Both the position numbers and the translations under genes were made by a program. From Theocolax elegans (Eukaryota; Arthropoda; Insecta; Hymenoptera; Cerocephalidae), in NCBI GenBank assembly GCA_026168455.1, contig CM047426.1, forward strand, positions 74,985,986 to 75,049,985: DNA of 64,000 bases. Direction: 5' to 3'. Positions 12,201 to 26,815 of the stretch are shown piece by piece (position 1 is the first letter of the stretch; each line of letters opens with the position of its first letter). The notes below the pieces were generated by a model. The model worked only from the letters and a program-made list of their open reading frames with translations, was not told the DNA's origin and searched no databases.

Positions 12201-15200
12201 ATGTGCAAATTGTTTCCATTTATTGCATTTTTACGAAATAGCAATTTCATTGTAAGAAAGTTCCATTTACATATTCCGTACTCTTATATCAATACCTCGA
12301 CTATTTTTAATATCGTTCAAATATGTTTCCAATAGTATCCAGATATTCGTACTATTATTGAAAACGAATAATTTTTTGCATTGGCGTATGGAATCATAAA
12401 TTTTTTACTTTTCAAAATGCTTATGACAGCGAGTGAATAAAATTGATCAACGAGTTGATGAATTCCTAAAAATATCGGTGAAATTTTGTGTCATCGGCTA
12501 TATGCAGAGTTGTCTTAAATTATTTGATACTTTGCCTTTACTATATACCGTATACGTCCTATAAAAACTGGTTCGAATCCATCAATGTTCAGCTAGATAG
12601 AGTTTTTTTGAAAAGGTCTAATGCAAAATATTCCGCAAGCAGGTATCTTCATTCAAAAACCTGCCCAGAAATCATAACCGGCTCGTCCTGTTCAACCTGC
12701 GAAACCACCTGCATTGTACATGTGTGAGTGTGCGTCGAGAAAAAAAATGTCAGCCACGCCTGATGATAGGGCCTCATTAGTAATGCTAAAAAAGTATCCG
12801 GAAACAAATGCGAAGTAACTCGGAGTGTCGGATAAAGAAGAAACAAATAAACAACGTTCCTCGCAGTCTGAATAATGCTTTATTTGGAAGACGCGCCGGC
12901 GCAGTTTGTAATTACGAGTGCGAGCCGAGCATGAACTTCCTCGATAGTTTTTCTATGCGCCGACGAGTGTGAGTTATACGTCGACTCTTCGTACTCGAGA
13001 TTTTCATTATGTGAGGCAAATTGCCGGTGAATTCGTATGAGTCTATCTTTAAACTCGCGTCGTTGCAAGCGAAGGAAAGAAGTCAACTATTTCGCGTGGT
13101 ACACTAAGATATTATGGTCTTTAATTATCAATTAATAATTGCGATCGAGGTAAAAGGTAATAGAATTGGTTTCATAGAAACTACATTGCGAGGAGAGCTT
13201 TGAGAGTATTGGAGTCATTTAGGTACTTTTCAAGTTTACCTTCGTGTAGCGTGTTTAATTAACCGGGTAAATAAAACAACGCGTCAAATGAACGGGACAG
13301 TGAATTTGTAGAATTAGTTGTTCGTACAGCAAACTTTCTAAATACTCTGTAATTTTCTATTTTTAAGTATAATCAACTTGCAATTAAAAGACAATTAACG
13401 ATTTAAAAATTAAAGTTTCCTTCACTAAATAAATGTTGTTTGTTATGCTGATAGACGTTTACATATCATATTTGAATAAGCAATAATTTAATTTTTGTAG
13501 TCAAAAATTGTTAAGTAAACTGGAACACTCGATTGACAAAAAATGATGAAAAATGTGTTTATTGTACACGAGAAAGAAAAATGGAAAAATGTAGTTTTTA
13601 ATGGAGGAGTAAGGAAATAAGGTTTCGCTATCCCGAAGGGGTAAAAAAATCGTGGAGAAAAGGGCCTATAGAAGAGAGGATTTTTCTGGAAAAGCCATAT
13701 AAACGTATGCACGCGTTGGCGTCGACCATCCGGGAGAGGCAATAGTAACGCAAGGGTCGCCCTCCCCCTCTCATTAAGGCATAGCGAGGTCTATACGGCC
13801 ACCCACGAGCTCGCTCTCGGTCTTTGCATTTTCCTCCAAGGACCTCGAAAGGCGGGCGAGTGTGTGTGTGTGGCGAGCCTCGCGATTCAGCCGCATTAAC
13901 ATTTAAGTAGCTTGCCGATAGAAACGTCACGAGTACGTAACGTTCGATGAATCCACATCTACATAAGATTCATACGATGATCTTTCTCCGTTGTGCTAAG
14001 TAATTCGATACACCCGATTTATCCTCGCAATCTTTACTCGATTTTATTACTGTCATAATTATAAGTATTGCTGGTCACTACTTTTATTTTAACTCTGAAA
14101 GAGGATTTACTGCATAAAAGTACAAATCACGATCGGGATATATATTATCCGTACTTCTCTTGTACCATTAAGAGATCCTGCTGAGAGAAATTAACCTTGC
14201 ACAAGATGTTATTCAAAGTTATAGCATTTGTTAAGTTGGTCGCACTCATAGATTTTCAAATAAACATAGTGTACCTTTGACTAAATTATGATTTAAAAGA
14301 GGGTGTTGTCATTTAAAGTTGCGCGATTCTCGGTACAGATTATTCAGAAATTAGTTTTTATGACTCTTACAGTTAATAATAATGTGGTATCACACGATTC
14401 AAATTCCTTAACTTAGTTTAAATAAAAATTTTGATAAAAATCCTAAAAATTATCAAGATCTCTACAAATAATTATTTTTTACTGAATACTTTAACAATAA
14501 ACTTATAAAGTTAAAATTATCAGACAAGTATAATAAATGTATCATCATCGAATACTAATGCAAGTATAAAATTTATTATTTTTGTAATATAATATATGTA
14601 ATTTAATAAAATATATTTTTAGTTATTTATTCAAAATACCTCTAACATCTTGCCAATTTTACGGCACATGCTATTCAACTGAAAGTACCTCCAACCCACG
14701 ACGAAGTCTTCGTCATATTCCACTTATATTCAAAGGTAAGAGCAACACACTGCAAATTCCTCGACGTTTGACCACTTTTTAAAGGTACCAATGTTTTGCA
14801 TCCAATTTCCTCCCGTGTATCACCGATCCAAAACTTGCAAATCGCGGCGTGATACCCATACAAAAGAAGCCTACACCACGCGGCCAGAAAACTGACGCAC
14901 GTTACCTACTCAAAAGACCTGTAACAACTAGGAGTTCTCCGACATGTGTCACTCATAAGAAAACATATATAATGTGACCAAGTCTTCGTTGCTTGTGAAT
15001 ATTCCATGTGTATACTGAAAACTGTCCGGTAACTTCATCTTGATTATTAGGTATACATATTCCGCTTAAACTTTTTATACAAATAATTCTTTTTTATGTT
15101 ACAGGTAAACAATATTTTAAGATACATTCATCTCAAGTAGAAGTCAGCTAATATGTAAGTTTTTATTTTCATACATCAAATATTTCATAATATATGAAAA

Positions 15201-17717
15201 TAATTAAATTTTTAAATTAACCGTTAAAAACTTTTAATGTGGTTTATAAAAATTTTTACATTAGAATGTTATATTAATCGTAAATGTAATATATTCTATC
15301 TTAATACGATTATTTTTATCTACCTTTTCATAGAGGTAAATTATATTTAAATTATTATGTTTCGATAATAAGTGTCTCGGCAAACGTCATGCGCGTTACA
15401 GATAAAAGTTATATATTTACCTGTACGTATGTCATTCGTACAAAGGAGCTCGACACTTTTAAATAAAAATGAATAGCAAACTATATACTTTTTCAATTAT
15501 CAATTTAAAAAGTAGTCGATAAACGAGTACAAAATATAATATTTAATTATGAAGACTTAAAGACTGTCTTTTAACACTTCTCCGGATATTGAATAGTATA
15601 TTTAGACATGTCTCGTTGTATTACGGAAGTATATATCTTTAAAGGAATGTAAGGAATCATAATTTTTAGATTTAAAATCGTTAAGTCCCATTTGACGCAA
15701 ACAACTCGAAAAGACAATATTTTTAATCAAATTAGTAAGTAATAGGCTACTATTAAATTCCAAAACATATTACAACTCGAGTGAAAATAAAATGTTAAAT
15801 CTCCTGCATGTACAAAAGTAAAAATCCAGACGCGGAAGCGATTCTACACCCACCTTAGGATTTGTTCAAACTCCCGCGGCTTTAGTCGAAGCTGCGCGAA
15901 CGTGTCCCGCGACGCGGATCTCCTTGGATGCATTAAACATGCGTGCGAACACCGCAACGACGAGTTCTCTTACCTTTATTTCCTCTTCTTTCTCATATGA
16001 AGATTATTACGTCTTGTTTACACATTGATTTATTCAAGTTTATATTCTAGCGATCACTTTTATTCTCGATAGAATAGAAAACGGATATGCATGCGTACAC
16101 ATTGTTCCAATTTGCATGATCGTATCGGTACATGCAAAATTATAACCTTACACGAAGAGTTTAAAACTAAAAGTTACTAAGTTTCCTGTGACCAATTCTT
16201 AAGTCAATCCAACTTACCGATAATCATTTTCTAAGCTTGTACATACGAGTGTTTCATATAGAACGTCGAACCTCTGGATTAAGGATTTTGTCTTAATTTT
16301 AGAGTATATTTTTGCATATTGAAACGTGGAATAACCAAGATAGCGGTAATTAGTTTTACATTACCAAAAGAGATCGATACTTTCAAATCATAATTTTATT
16401 AACTTGTACTCTATATTTTTAATAAAAAAAACTTGCACGTTACCATTGAACGATCTCGTGATCAAAAGTTCGTTAAATCTGCACGAAGACATTAAACGTA
16501 GAAATACCGTGAAAAAAATGAAAACGGTCCTTTCCCCTAAGGATCGGCCTTCACACCTCTCCGGTAGTTGTTCAGTACCGTAAGCTCACGCTCGAAGGCA
16601 AACAAATAGTTTCCGTGCGATAATGACAAAGCACAAACCGATTAGAATGAAATACGGCGTCGCGATCGACACACGCGGCAGCCGCGAGGAAAGAGATAGA
16701 GAAAGCTCGAGACAAAAGCGGCGGGGGCGTGGAAGGAAGAGGTGGTGCCGCGAGCCTCCACACGACCACCCTGGTGATTTATTTACCGAGGTCTCTCTTT
16801 TCCCTTGCTCTTCTCTGGGAAATGAAGCGCTCGCGCCAGAGAAATTGACCGGCTACGCGATCATCTCCTCTCTCTTTTCGTATATATACACAATTCATAT
16901 AACATTTCACGCCAACGGATTGTACGAAAACATTACAATGTACCAAATATTAGGTGTATTTTTAAAATGTCCTAAATATAAAAAAAAATTGTTTAACTAT
17001 GAAAGATCAACATCCATGTATGTTGCATTGAACGAAATTTTGATTACAAATCATACATGTGCACACACATATACAGTACTTTCTATCATCTTCATATGTC
17101 ACGGGTCGTTTTCCGTGAAACTTCTCGACTTGAGCAGAAATGCAAACTCGGAGCTTAGTTAGCTTGATTAGATACTGTTACGTGTGAAAAGGATAGGAGC
17201 CAGCAAAAAACGCAAACGACGGGATGCGAACTTACGTTACGACGGACCGTTGGATTACGAGATTCGTGCCTTGACCGCCAGGCTAACGTCCGTAATGCTT
17301 AGCATCGCTTGCATTCGTTTGCACTTTGTTTCGGTCATCCGACTCCTTCTCACTCGTTTAATCGCGTTCATGTACCTGACGATACATATAATATGAAAGA
17401 ATTTATTGATCAAGGTATGAATAAAAAAAACAATAAATGTTGACAATTTTCTCGTTAACAGTGAGGAGTCTAAAGAGGGTGGTATTAATTAATGTCAAAA
17501 TATCACATAAAAGAAAATATTTTTTGTTTTTTCTTTTTCTAACACCTAGACTCTAAAGTTCGGTAAATTTTATATACACATAACGAAACCAAGTGATAAA
17601 ATCATTAAACTATATCAATTGATTAGATAGATACATTATAATTATTTTTTATTAAGTCATCATTATCGGTTCTGGATTAAGTTCTGGATTCTTGGATTCT
17701 TGAAAAACTTTCTTTTG
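9232..17717. other. Long noncoding stretch
   Basis: No supported gene. GC/CpG-richer islands lie at about 9240-9500, 10640-10900, 11930-12080, 12880-13080, 13690-13930, 15830-15970 and 16560-16870. A 179-codon open frame at 16623-17162 is unusually long for this composition but starts in a GC-rich island, becomes low-complexity, and shows no domain. A short T-arm-like motif (GGTTCGAATCCCGCC) at about 12005 has no matching D-arm. A small (TG)n tract sits near 13860. Confidence 0.4.
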
Positions 17718-17743
17718 TATATATATATATATATATATATATC
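17718..17743. repeat. (TA)n microsatellite
   Basis: Uninterrupted TA dinucleotides. Confidence 0.9.
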
Positions 17744-20700
17744 TTCCCTTAACGTTGCATGTATCACTTCATAGTTTTACTTATGTCAGTTAGAGAGGTG
17801 TTTTGTGTCTTTAACCTTCTAAGACGAGTCTTTTAGCTGCTGTTATTGTTATACGAAGTAACACAGCGTAAAAAGGGTCACGAGCTCTCGGGACCTCGAC
17901 CCGCTGGCTTGCAAGACGAGTGTTCTTCCTACACGTGGCTTGTCTTCCCTTGACAATGTAAATATATTTTTCCTAACTCCTTGCGCAAAATTGAATTTTC
18001 CTCGTTAGGAGCCATAATATACGATGCGCGTGTGCATAGATCTCTCCCCTACTTGTCATTTTACCACTTTCGCTTTTTGCGCGCTTGTACCGTAAAAAAC
18101 TATTGCATTGTTGAATAAACAGAATTAGAATCATGGAAACATTCTAAACATGAAAATTTTACTATAAACTAAAGACAATATTTTATCGAAATATAAATAT
18201 ACTACTGACAATATTTAACCAGTTTTAAAATTAATAATTCATAAGAATTGCATTAGTTATTGTTTATATAAAATTAATTTACATTGATTGGAAAAGTGGT
18301 CAATTTCGGCAATATCTCAGTAAACTCGAAATTTTCAAAGCCTAGAATTTAAATTTTCTTGCGTACGGAAAATGAAAGTAGGAAGTGTTAAATTTAATTG
18401 GAAAGGTCGTGCAAGTCAAATGTTTGATTTGTTATGCACATAGTTGCACCGCTCGCGATCAAAAGAAACAAGATGATTTATTTTAAAATGACGATAATAA
18501 ATTTGATTTTGTGTAATGTACTTGCTAACTTTTAGTGAAAGTTTAGGATGGTATTAAAGTAATTCCGCGTCTAATTATATATGCAGGTATTTAACTTTCA
18601 TTCGAATCGATTGATATTGACTCTAAATACTAGTTTTCGTTATTGTGCGTTCAAAAATAGGATTCCATTGTGCAAAGAATAGTAAAACGTAACGTAACAC
18701 ACTTTTGTAAGAAAGGAAAATCTACACGCACATTAAAGTTTTTAGGGCAAGCATTAGCTGGTTTCCGTTTATACAAATGCGAGTATTATTTGCTTGAGAT
18801 TTCTCACCTAGATTCGTTATCGTCATTCTGACGGTTTTGACTTGTAAGGATTACCTTCGTGTCTAAAATGCGTTTATACCTCTTCTAAATTACATTTCCG
18901 CAATCGAGGAAGTTAACATTAACCAATAGTAAGCTAATCTTTTACAGATTAAAATTAGTAAACTGTTAGATTTTTTCCCTGGTAAAAAATATACCTAGAT
19001 TTTAGGAAAACTTTATGGTCAACTCATGATAAATATTTCTACTATAGGGTTGATTTCATATTTTTTGAGATACAAAATATTGGTGTAAAAATATTAACGG
19101 TCCTGACATTTAAAAAATTCTTAATGTAGAGACAAATCTAAAAATGGATTATTAGTTACTACTACGGTAATAAAATGTAACGAGTTTACAGAGAAACTAA
19201 AACGGGTGATGAATTATAATTTTAGTGAATTATAAACTATTTTTTATTTAGATTCTCATTTAGAAATTAAACTTTTTCAAATTTTAGGCAAATCAAGTAG
19301 TAAACATAAAAAGTGTACAATAGCTAAATCAAAGTTCGCAGTTGCCACTCGGAAGCTCGGACATTCGAGTTAAGCGTGTCGTCGTGTCTGTAGACCGCGA
19401 TCGATAATTCATATCTCGCCGGTAGATCGAGATAGACAAATTGACGCTCACCGAAGAGTTTTTCCCTCTCTAATCTTCGACCGAGTGACAATCGGAGGCT
19501 CGTTTCTCCTCGACTGTTTTTTCGCCTCGACTTTGCAAGTTTATTAAGTCGTCGTTCATTGACTGGCCAGAGGAAAGAAAGAGAGAGGGAAAGAGGGAGA
19601 TAGATTCTTATCTTTTTAGAACGTCCGTTGGCTCTACACCGGCTTATCTTTCAATTGTTCGATCTTGACGGGTTTATCTTGTGGCAGGGTGAAAATGTTG
19701 CAGGTTCCATTCGGCATCGCTTCTTGATGAGAGTGTTGTTGCACACCTTTTTTTTATTCTCCACACAGTTGTAATCTTAGTTTCGAATATTTGTCTATGA
19801 ACATTTTTATTTCTCGAGATAGCATACTTTCATATAATCATGTACGTATTTATCTGGTGCAGAAGAAAGTTGTTTAATTACTTCGTAGAACGTTCGTCGA
19901 TTATAATATTTACAATTTTAACGAGAGGTTTATCAAGAAATTATTAAGTGATAAAAAAGTTAACAAATAAATGTAATTATTATACAAAAGGTTTTAACAA
20001 AAAAATATTCCGATACAAGATAAATTCAGTATCGAGATGAATTAATTTATAGGAATTATCATTTCACTTTGACAGCAGCAATGTACGTCTTATTCAAAGA
20101 AATTATATCTCACGAAACATTTTAAAGCGTGTACAAACAGTAATTCAAAATTGAATAAACGAGGAAGAAAAAAAATGTGTATTTTAATTATTTTGTTTTT
20201 AATATGATCTCGGCGTATTAAACAGTGATAAATGTAATCTTGTGTTATTAAATGGTTAAGAAGTTCGCAGTAGCGATGTAAAACGTGTTTCTTAAGTAGA
20301 TTGAAGAAAAACGTTTAAATGTGCGTGGGCACCCGTTCGGCAAGTATGAAATCGCGACAGTAGCTTTTTAATTAGCAGTCGATCTTTTGAGCTCGACCTT
20401 CGTACGTTCGATTGATTGTCAACACTTAATGCTTTTGTAAGTCCATTTCAGAGTTTACAAATCTTGTCTTTTAATATTTAATTTCCTAAATAATTTAGTA
20501 TCTTACCTTTTTTACCTTTGTAACACGTACAAGAAAGCTCCTGATATTTTTTTAAATTTTTGTTTTAAAAATGTTAGTGGACGTGTTTTAAATTTTTATT
20601 TCTTGATCATTATATTTCGTAAAAATAAAAAAAGCGATTAAACACCTCATTCAATGAGAAAATAATGCAAGTCTTATTTGAATTGACGTACTCTCCCACG

Positions 20701-23700
20701 GTTTTTCGTATTTAATATATTTACATATTTCTCTTTAAAATACATAATTTAACAAATATTTTCAGATCTACTAAATTTAAAATAGAGCATAAATTAAATA
20801 ATGATAAACTTTCTAAACCATAATCTTGTTAAAGACTCTTTGTATTCAAGATAACTTAAAAATCTTACATCTTTATAAATAATATTTTTTAACAAAAGTA
20901 TCAAAAGTGTTTGTGTTTTAGAATTTTGTTTTGATTTGTATTTCGATGCCTACTATAACCAATATTTTACTCAATTAGCTAGGGCCTAATTTCACATTTT
21001 TACGAAAGGTAAAAGTTACTTTTTCAATAAGACAGTTTTACACAAGTCAAAAGCAAATAACTGCAGCTGAACGGTGTAAACAAGTATGTTATATAGAGAA
21101 CAATTATACATTTTGGCAAAGGTTAACAATTATTTTCCACTCGTCTACACACGGGTCTAATAAATGACCGCAAGATGGGCGTTCGCTGGATGATTGATGT
21201 TCGCGTGAAAAGGGGAAATCGACGAGGAGCAAGCACTACTTAAAGCATCAAATCCTTCATAGGCAAATCAGTCACGTTTTATAACACCGCGTGAGATTCC
21301 GGGCCTTCGCATACTTCTCAATATTAGCCCGCGCGTATCAATTTGCCGAAATTAAAAACCAATTAGGCGAGTCCGAGCCTTTATGTCGCAAACTTATACT
21401 GCACTGCAATTATGGAATATTAAAGAAATTTAAATTTTAAATTTCTCCTCGCTTGTAATTTGAACGATTATTAAGTTATGACGAGCTTTCAATGTTTACA
21501 CTTTCTTTCTACAGGCTCTTCGCTCAAACTTTCGTGAATGTCGCATTTTTATTGTATACTCAAGTTTAATAACTTTTTTTATTTCTGCTTCTACAATAAC
21601 ATCTACGTATATTTTTACGAGTGTCTATAGGTATTACACACAAGTATAATTTAATTTTTCTGCTTTCTAAAACCGAAAGAGTGAAAAGTCAATCTCGTTA
21701 CTCCACGGAAGAGGTAGGAGTAACCTTTCATTCCCTTGAAGTGAATTTTCACTCTTACGTAGTACTTGTCGCTTCCTGCGAATTAGAGAGTGGTATTTTA
21801 CCTACAGCACTTTTAATTTGTTTTCTAACATAAGGTGCATATTAAATATTTTGCAAGTATACTGACATTTTTGTATCAACAATTCAAGTAATTCTCGGGT
21901 AATATTGCAAGTAATAAATGGTTTGTTTGATTTCTCGTTAAAAGATTATCTGATCAACTGTTAATTAATCATTCGATTTTGATAGCTATCAAAACATAAA
22001 ATAATTTGTAGTATTTCATGAATGAAAATATATATAACACAAAGTGTTAATATTACTTTTACGGATTTAACGATCATTTGATGGATAATATTTCCAGTCA
22101 TATTAATGTACGTCTAAAAATATGTATGTTCGTATATAATCAAGTATGTTAATAAAAGATCGTATCGTAACATAAATAGTCATCTGCGAATGTTGTTTCT
22201 ACGTCGTCGAGAATTGTAGTGAGTTGTTACACATATAAATCATAAAATATTTAATAATTTTATTGCGCGCAGAAATACGATCTAAAAAATTATTACTCGA
22301 AAATTCCAGATATTTTAAGTCACGCGAAAAATAAAAAATATGTGATATAAATTAGTAAACCTTTTTAAACCTTTTTACGTGTCTACAGAAAATAAAATTA
22401 TAAATAGTACGGTCATATTTTGCGGTTTGAAAAATTATATTTGTTTCAAAGTTAAAAAAATATTTCCTATATTTATAGAAATGTATCAGCATATAATAGT
22501 ATGATAATAATACTTGAGTAAAGTCAATAGAAATAAAAAGAAAGTCTTTGAGCCACTTGACAGTAAGCTGCAAACGGTAAAAAATAACTTAACCAAGCAA
22601 GTCGATCGATCGTATTGAAGATCATGGCTATACCGGAACAATTATAATGGGTGAGTGCAAGCATCTCCGTGTTTAGCTTAATGGCAAAGATCTCGGCACG
22701 AATCGCTTAGAAAAGAGGCGCCAAGATCACGGCCGAGGTCGCGTTAGTACTGGTTGCGCCTGAACCCGAACAACATGTAGTTTCTTAGAGAAGCTACCGT
22801 GTCTTTTTTTCTTATAGGAAAGTCTTTTTTCGAATTTAAATGATCGATAAGGGTTAACGGTGTTATTCAAACTGCTAACGGTCCGAATTAACTGGTAATT
22901 GGTTAATCTGATGGTTTAACATGTTTTAAGTAAACATTATTGAACTTTGTGATATAGACAAGATTTTTTTCAAAATTTACTGAATCATTAGGATTATATT
23001 TTATTGACCATATATTGAATTATTTCTATGTTGATTTATAGAATATAAATAGATTTATAAAATTAATACTTATTTAAATGACATGCGTCAGTTATGTACT
23101 CAAAAATAACTGCATTTAGTTTAAGTAACCCAAATCTATTAAATTCGTATTATTGAATACTGATGTAATATTATCGTTACAATAAAATAATTTTAAATCG
23201 AGTTTAATAATATTTTATGAGAAATCATATTACATTATTTAAAAAATTAAAGAGCTGCAATTGAAAAGTTATAGAATGACGATAGAGACAAAAATCAAAG
23301 TATCGTACAAAACAAGTCTCGGAGCTTCCCTGTTGGCTCGTTTTCCCTCATTGTCTGTCGATGAAAAATCGAAGGAAGCGGCTCGTCATTAGCAAGCCTC
23401 GGCTCGAGCAACTTCGTGAGTTATCCTCAGTGACGTGACGGCGATTTTTCAAGATCGAGGGCTGCAGCAGACGGAAGCGGAGCTTCCCGAGAGAATTGAA
23501 TTATTATGCCGGCGCACGGGATCTGCCCTTGTGCGCGACTTTTTGCGCACGATCTTTTTGCAATTGATTCCCTCGTGAGCGATGAACATAGGCTTGAGAT
23601 GATCACGGGGATGACTTCTCGATGAGAATATTGTTAATCTGCAAATTGTATAGGTACGGTTCGTTCTTTCGATCGGAGAAAGCAAAATTGATAAATGAGG

Positions 23701-25070
23701 AGGGACTGAGGGATTGAGGGACTCTATTATTTCTATTAGTATTTCTATATAGATCACGATTAATGTTCTATTATATTTATTAATATATTAACTGTTTTTT
23801 ATTTAAATGGAATTTTTATACATTAATAATAGAAATGAGTATCAATAAATTCTCCTTTTACGACGAGTCTTATTAAATAATAATTTTAATATTGAAGTAT
23901 CTTTGGCATCTTAAAAAATTTACATAAAATTGAAATTATATCTTCAAAGAAACTACCTAATTAAAAATTTTATACACCGATGTATAAGTCACATAATTGC
24001 CAATAAAATAATGAATACGACTGAAATAACTTATTTCAAACAATGAAGAATACGTTATTTAATATTGTTGTATTAGATAATATAACTTATAATATAAATT
24101 AATTATAAATAGAAAAGCTCTTCGAATTAATTATACAATAATATTTTTGTTGCTCGTTAAAATGTATAAATTATTTAAAAATATAGAATATACTTAATCG
24201 TATCAGTAGAAACTAATTATAATAATAGAATAATAAATGATGATATATCGTAAAATTCATTCGAGTCGTTTAAATAACCTAAACGAGCGTTTCACAGTTG
24301 AAACTCCAAAGACATCCATTAAAAATATCTCGAGTCATCTAATTTAGCAAGTTTTATCTCCCAACGTCCTGACAAATTTCCCCCATGCAGCAGCAAATTC
24401 ATTCATTATTCGCGCGGAATAAAGTCGCGCGTATATACGCGCATAAACCGGAGTCGAGAAAGAGAGCAATCGCATCGAAATGCAATTTGTTACGGTTTTC
24501 ATTAAGTATCGCCTCGTAACATCTCTCGGAGACGCGTGAGCGCCTTTCCCTCTCGCTCTTTATATACATGCGCCACGGCCAAGAAAAAAAAACAACGGGA
24601 AGAAGAGAGAAAACCTGTTTCCCTTTATTCTATAGCTTCACCCTGCGTCCGATAAAACGTCGAGACGGCGACGCGACGGAGGTATATACGTGCGTGCGTA
24701 TGCGTGTGCGTACCACCACCGCAATTAAGCACGTGATGCTGCACCGGTGACGTGAATTTTCAACGCGAGTTCCACACACGCTTCTTCTTCTCCTTTGATA
24801 CACCTTTCAAACTTTCCATTCTAAACTGGACTATGATTTTAACTTTTAATGGTTTTTTTACCACTTCAACAGTTAGATTTATTTCACCAAATATACCTGT
24901 GTAATAAAACTTATTTTAAAATTAACCGAGCGCGCTATATAGTGTAAATTATTATATAAAAATAAGTTGCATTTTTTATGTTCAATAAAACCTATAACTT
25001 TTTTATATATGATAGCCAAATTTTCGAATCGGCAAGTACAAATTTGTTGTGACTATACGTATATAGTACT
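17744..25070. other. Long noncoding stretch
   Basis: AT-rich with GC-rich islands at about 17860-17950, 19330-19650, 21160-21370, 22620-22770, 23290-23620 and 24370-24760. A purine-rich run of GA-type repeats lies at about 19568-19605. No exon or RNA gene is supported. Confidence 0.4.
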
Positions 25071-25091
25071 ATAATATATATATATATATAT
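25071..25091. repeat. (TA)n tract, left flank of foldback element
   Basis: TA dinucleotides abut the left end of the inverted-repeat element. A matching, longer TA tract abuts its right end, which is consistent with insertion into a pre-existing microsatellite. Confidence 0.85.
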
Positions 25092-25858
25092 GGGTGGTTC
25101 TCTGTGACATCGAAGATGAAAAAAATAAATATTGCTATAACTGTGGGAATATGTTTTAGAGGTATCCAGTAGTTCTCCTGAATTTTTTCAGATTTTTTCT
25201 GGGCCATTATTTTAAGTTACAGAGAGTCAAAGTTGACATTTTAGCACTTTTTTGCATTATATGCCCATTTTCATGAATTTTTAGCTCCCAGGGGATGCAT
25301 TTTTCACTAAAAACATAACTATGACATTATTTGTAAAATTTTCCGAACTTTTCATTAAAAATACTTTTAAAGACATGAATGTATGCTGTCACACTCTTGT
25401 AAGCCATTTAAACCTTAAATAGTGAAAATCAGCAATTCTGCTCCGGACTCTGGTAACCTAATACTGTCTAAAAGATGTCTTTTTATAGTCAGAAACTGCC
25501 TAAAAATTTCCAGAGTGGGTCTAAATCATTAAGATCACTTATGGTTAAAATATCCGGGAAAAGTGCCCGAAATATTAATAGAAATGTATATTTGTTGCCT
25601 TATAACGATGAATCTATTAGCATGATCATTGCAAAAAAATTTGTGCACTTACCTTGGAGTGGTAGAAAAGTATCTTTACTTGTTTCAGTATCCATCTAAT
25701 CCCCTGTAAGCTGCTAAAAATACAAATATTATTATACAAATGTAAAAAATTAATTTTTAAACATTTATAATGCTGGAATTTTAGTTTTACATTCCTTACA
25801 AGAATTATAACACTAATCTGAAGGATTACTATAAATATATAAACATCATTATTACAAT
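25092..25858 (+). repeat. Foldback element, left arm
   Basis: This is the reverse complement of 25979-26746 with only scattered substitutions and small indels. The inner end is fuzzy because the spacer is AT-rich. Confidence 0.88.
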
Positions 25859-25978
25859 AACTGAATATACGTATTTAATACAAAAGATATATAAATAAAT
25901 CGGATATATAATTATAATGAATAATATGATAACGTGACAGTGACAAGTTTGTGAAATCTAAACAATGTATTGCTGAAT

Positions 25979-26744
25979 AATAATAATAATAATGTTGATA
26001 CTTTTATAGTAATCCTTCAGATTAGTATTATAATTCTTGTAAGGGATGTAAAACTAAAGATTCAGCTTTATAAATGTTTAAAAAATAATTTTTTATAATT
26101 TTATAATAATATTTGTATTTTTAGCAGCTTACAGGGGATTAGATGGATACTGAAACAAGTGGAGATACTTTTCTACCATTCTAAGGTAAGTGCATAAATT
26201 TTTTTGCAATGATCATGCTACTAGATTCATCGTTATAATGCAACAAATATACATTTCTAATAATATTTCGGGCACTTTTCCCTGATATTTTGACCATAAG
26301 TGATCTTAATGATTTAGACCCACTCTGGAAATTTTTAGGCAGTTTCTGACTATAAAAAGACATCTTTTAGACAGTATTAGGTTACCAGAGTCCGGAGCAG
26401 AATTGCTGATTTTCACTATTTAAGGTTTAAATGGCTTACAAGAGTATGACAGCATACATTTATGTCTTTAAAAGTATTTTTAATGAAAAGTTCGGAAAAT
26501 TTTACAAAAAAAGTCATACTTATGTTTTTAGTGAAAAATGCATCCCCTGGGAGCTAAAAATTCATGAAAATGGGCATATAATGCAAAAAAGTGCTAAAAT
26601 GTCAACTTTGACTCTCTGTAACTTAAAATAATGGCCCCGAAAAAATCTGAAAAAATTCAGGAGAACTACTGGATACCTCTAAAACATATTCCCACAGTTA
26701 TAGCAATATTTATTTTTTTCATCTTCGATGTCACAGAGAACCAC

Positions 26745-26746
<2 letters not shown>
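25979..26746 (-). repeat. Foldback element, right arm
   Basis: Mirror of the left arm. It differs by a few bases (for example GGGGCC here against TGGGCC in the other arm, near the outer end). Confidence 0.88.

Positions 26747-26802
<56 letters not shown>
26747..26802. repeat. (TA)n tract, right flank of foldback element
   Basis: About 27 TA dinucleotides, followed by short TG/TA units to about 26815. Confidence 0.95.
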
Positions 26803-26814
<12 letters not shown>

Positions 26815-26815
26815 A

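Larger units (their letters stand above)
25092..26746. mobile_element. Foldback/long-TIR transposon, non-autonomous
   Basis: Two arms of about 760 bp (25092-25858 and 25979-26746) are inverted copies of each other and nearly identical by eye. They flank a unique spacer of about 120 bp. Both outer ends read GGGTGGTTCTCTGTGACATC going inwards and sit directly in TA dinucleotides, so the target duplication is TA or a multiple of it. No transposase is present. The short frames in the arms (for example 25475-25699 and its mirror at 26181-26363) are the same sequence seen twice and match no family I know. TA targets suggest an IS630/Tc1-type or similar mobiliser, but the termini are not diagnostic to me. 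Transcription through the whole unit would give an RNA hairpin of about 750 bp. Confidence 0.88.

Noticed and set aside
14660..14740. Protein-like frame (LKVPPTHDEVFVIFHLYSK) ending at a GTAAGA donor
   Set aside because: A stop lies just upstream with no acceptor between, and no partner exon was found.
16623..17162. 179-codon plus-strand frame
   Set aside because: Long for the composition, but it starts in a purine-rich GC island, changes character midway, and has no domain or splice context.
25475..26363. Matching short frames in the two foldback arms
   Set aside because: They are mirrored copies of one arm sequence; there is no protein family resemblance and the frames are broken on either side.
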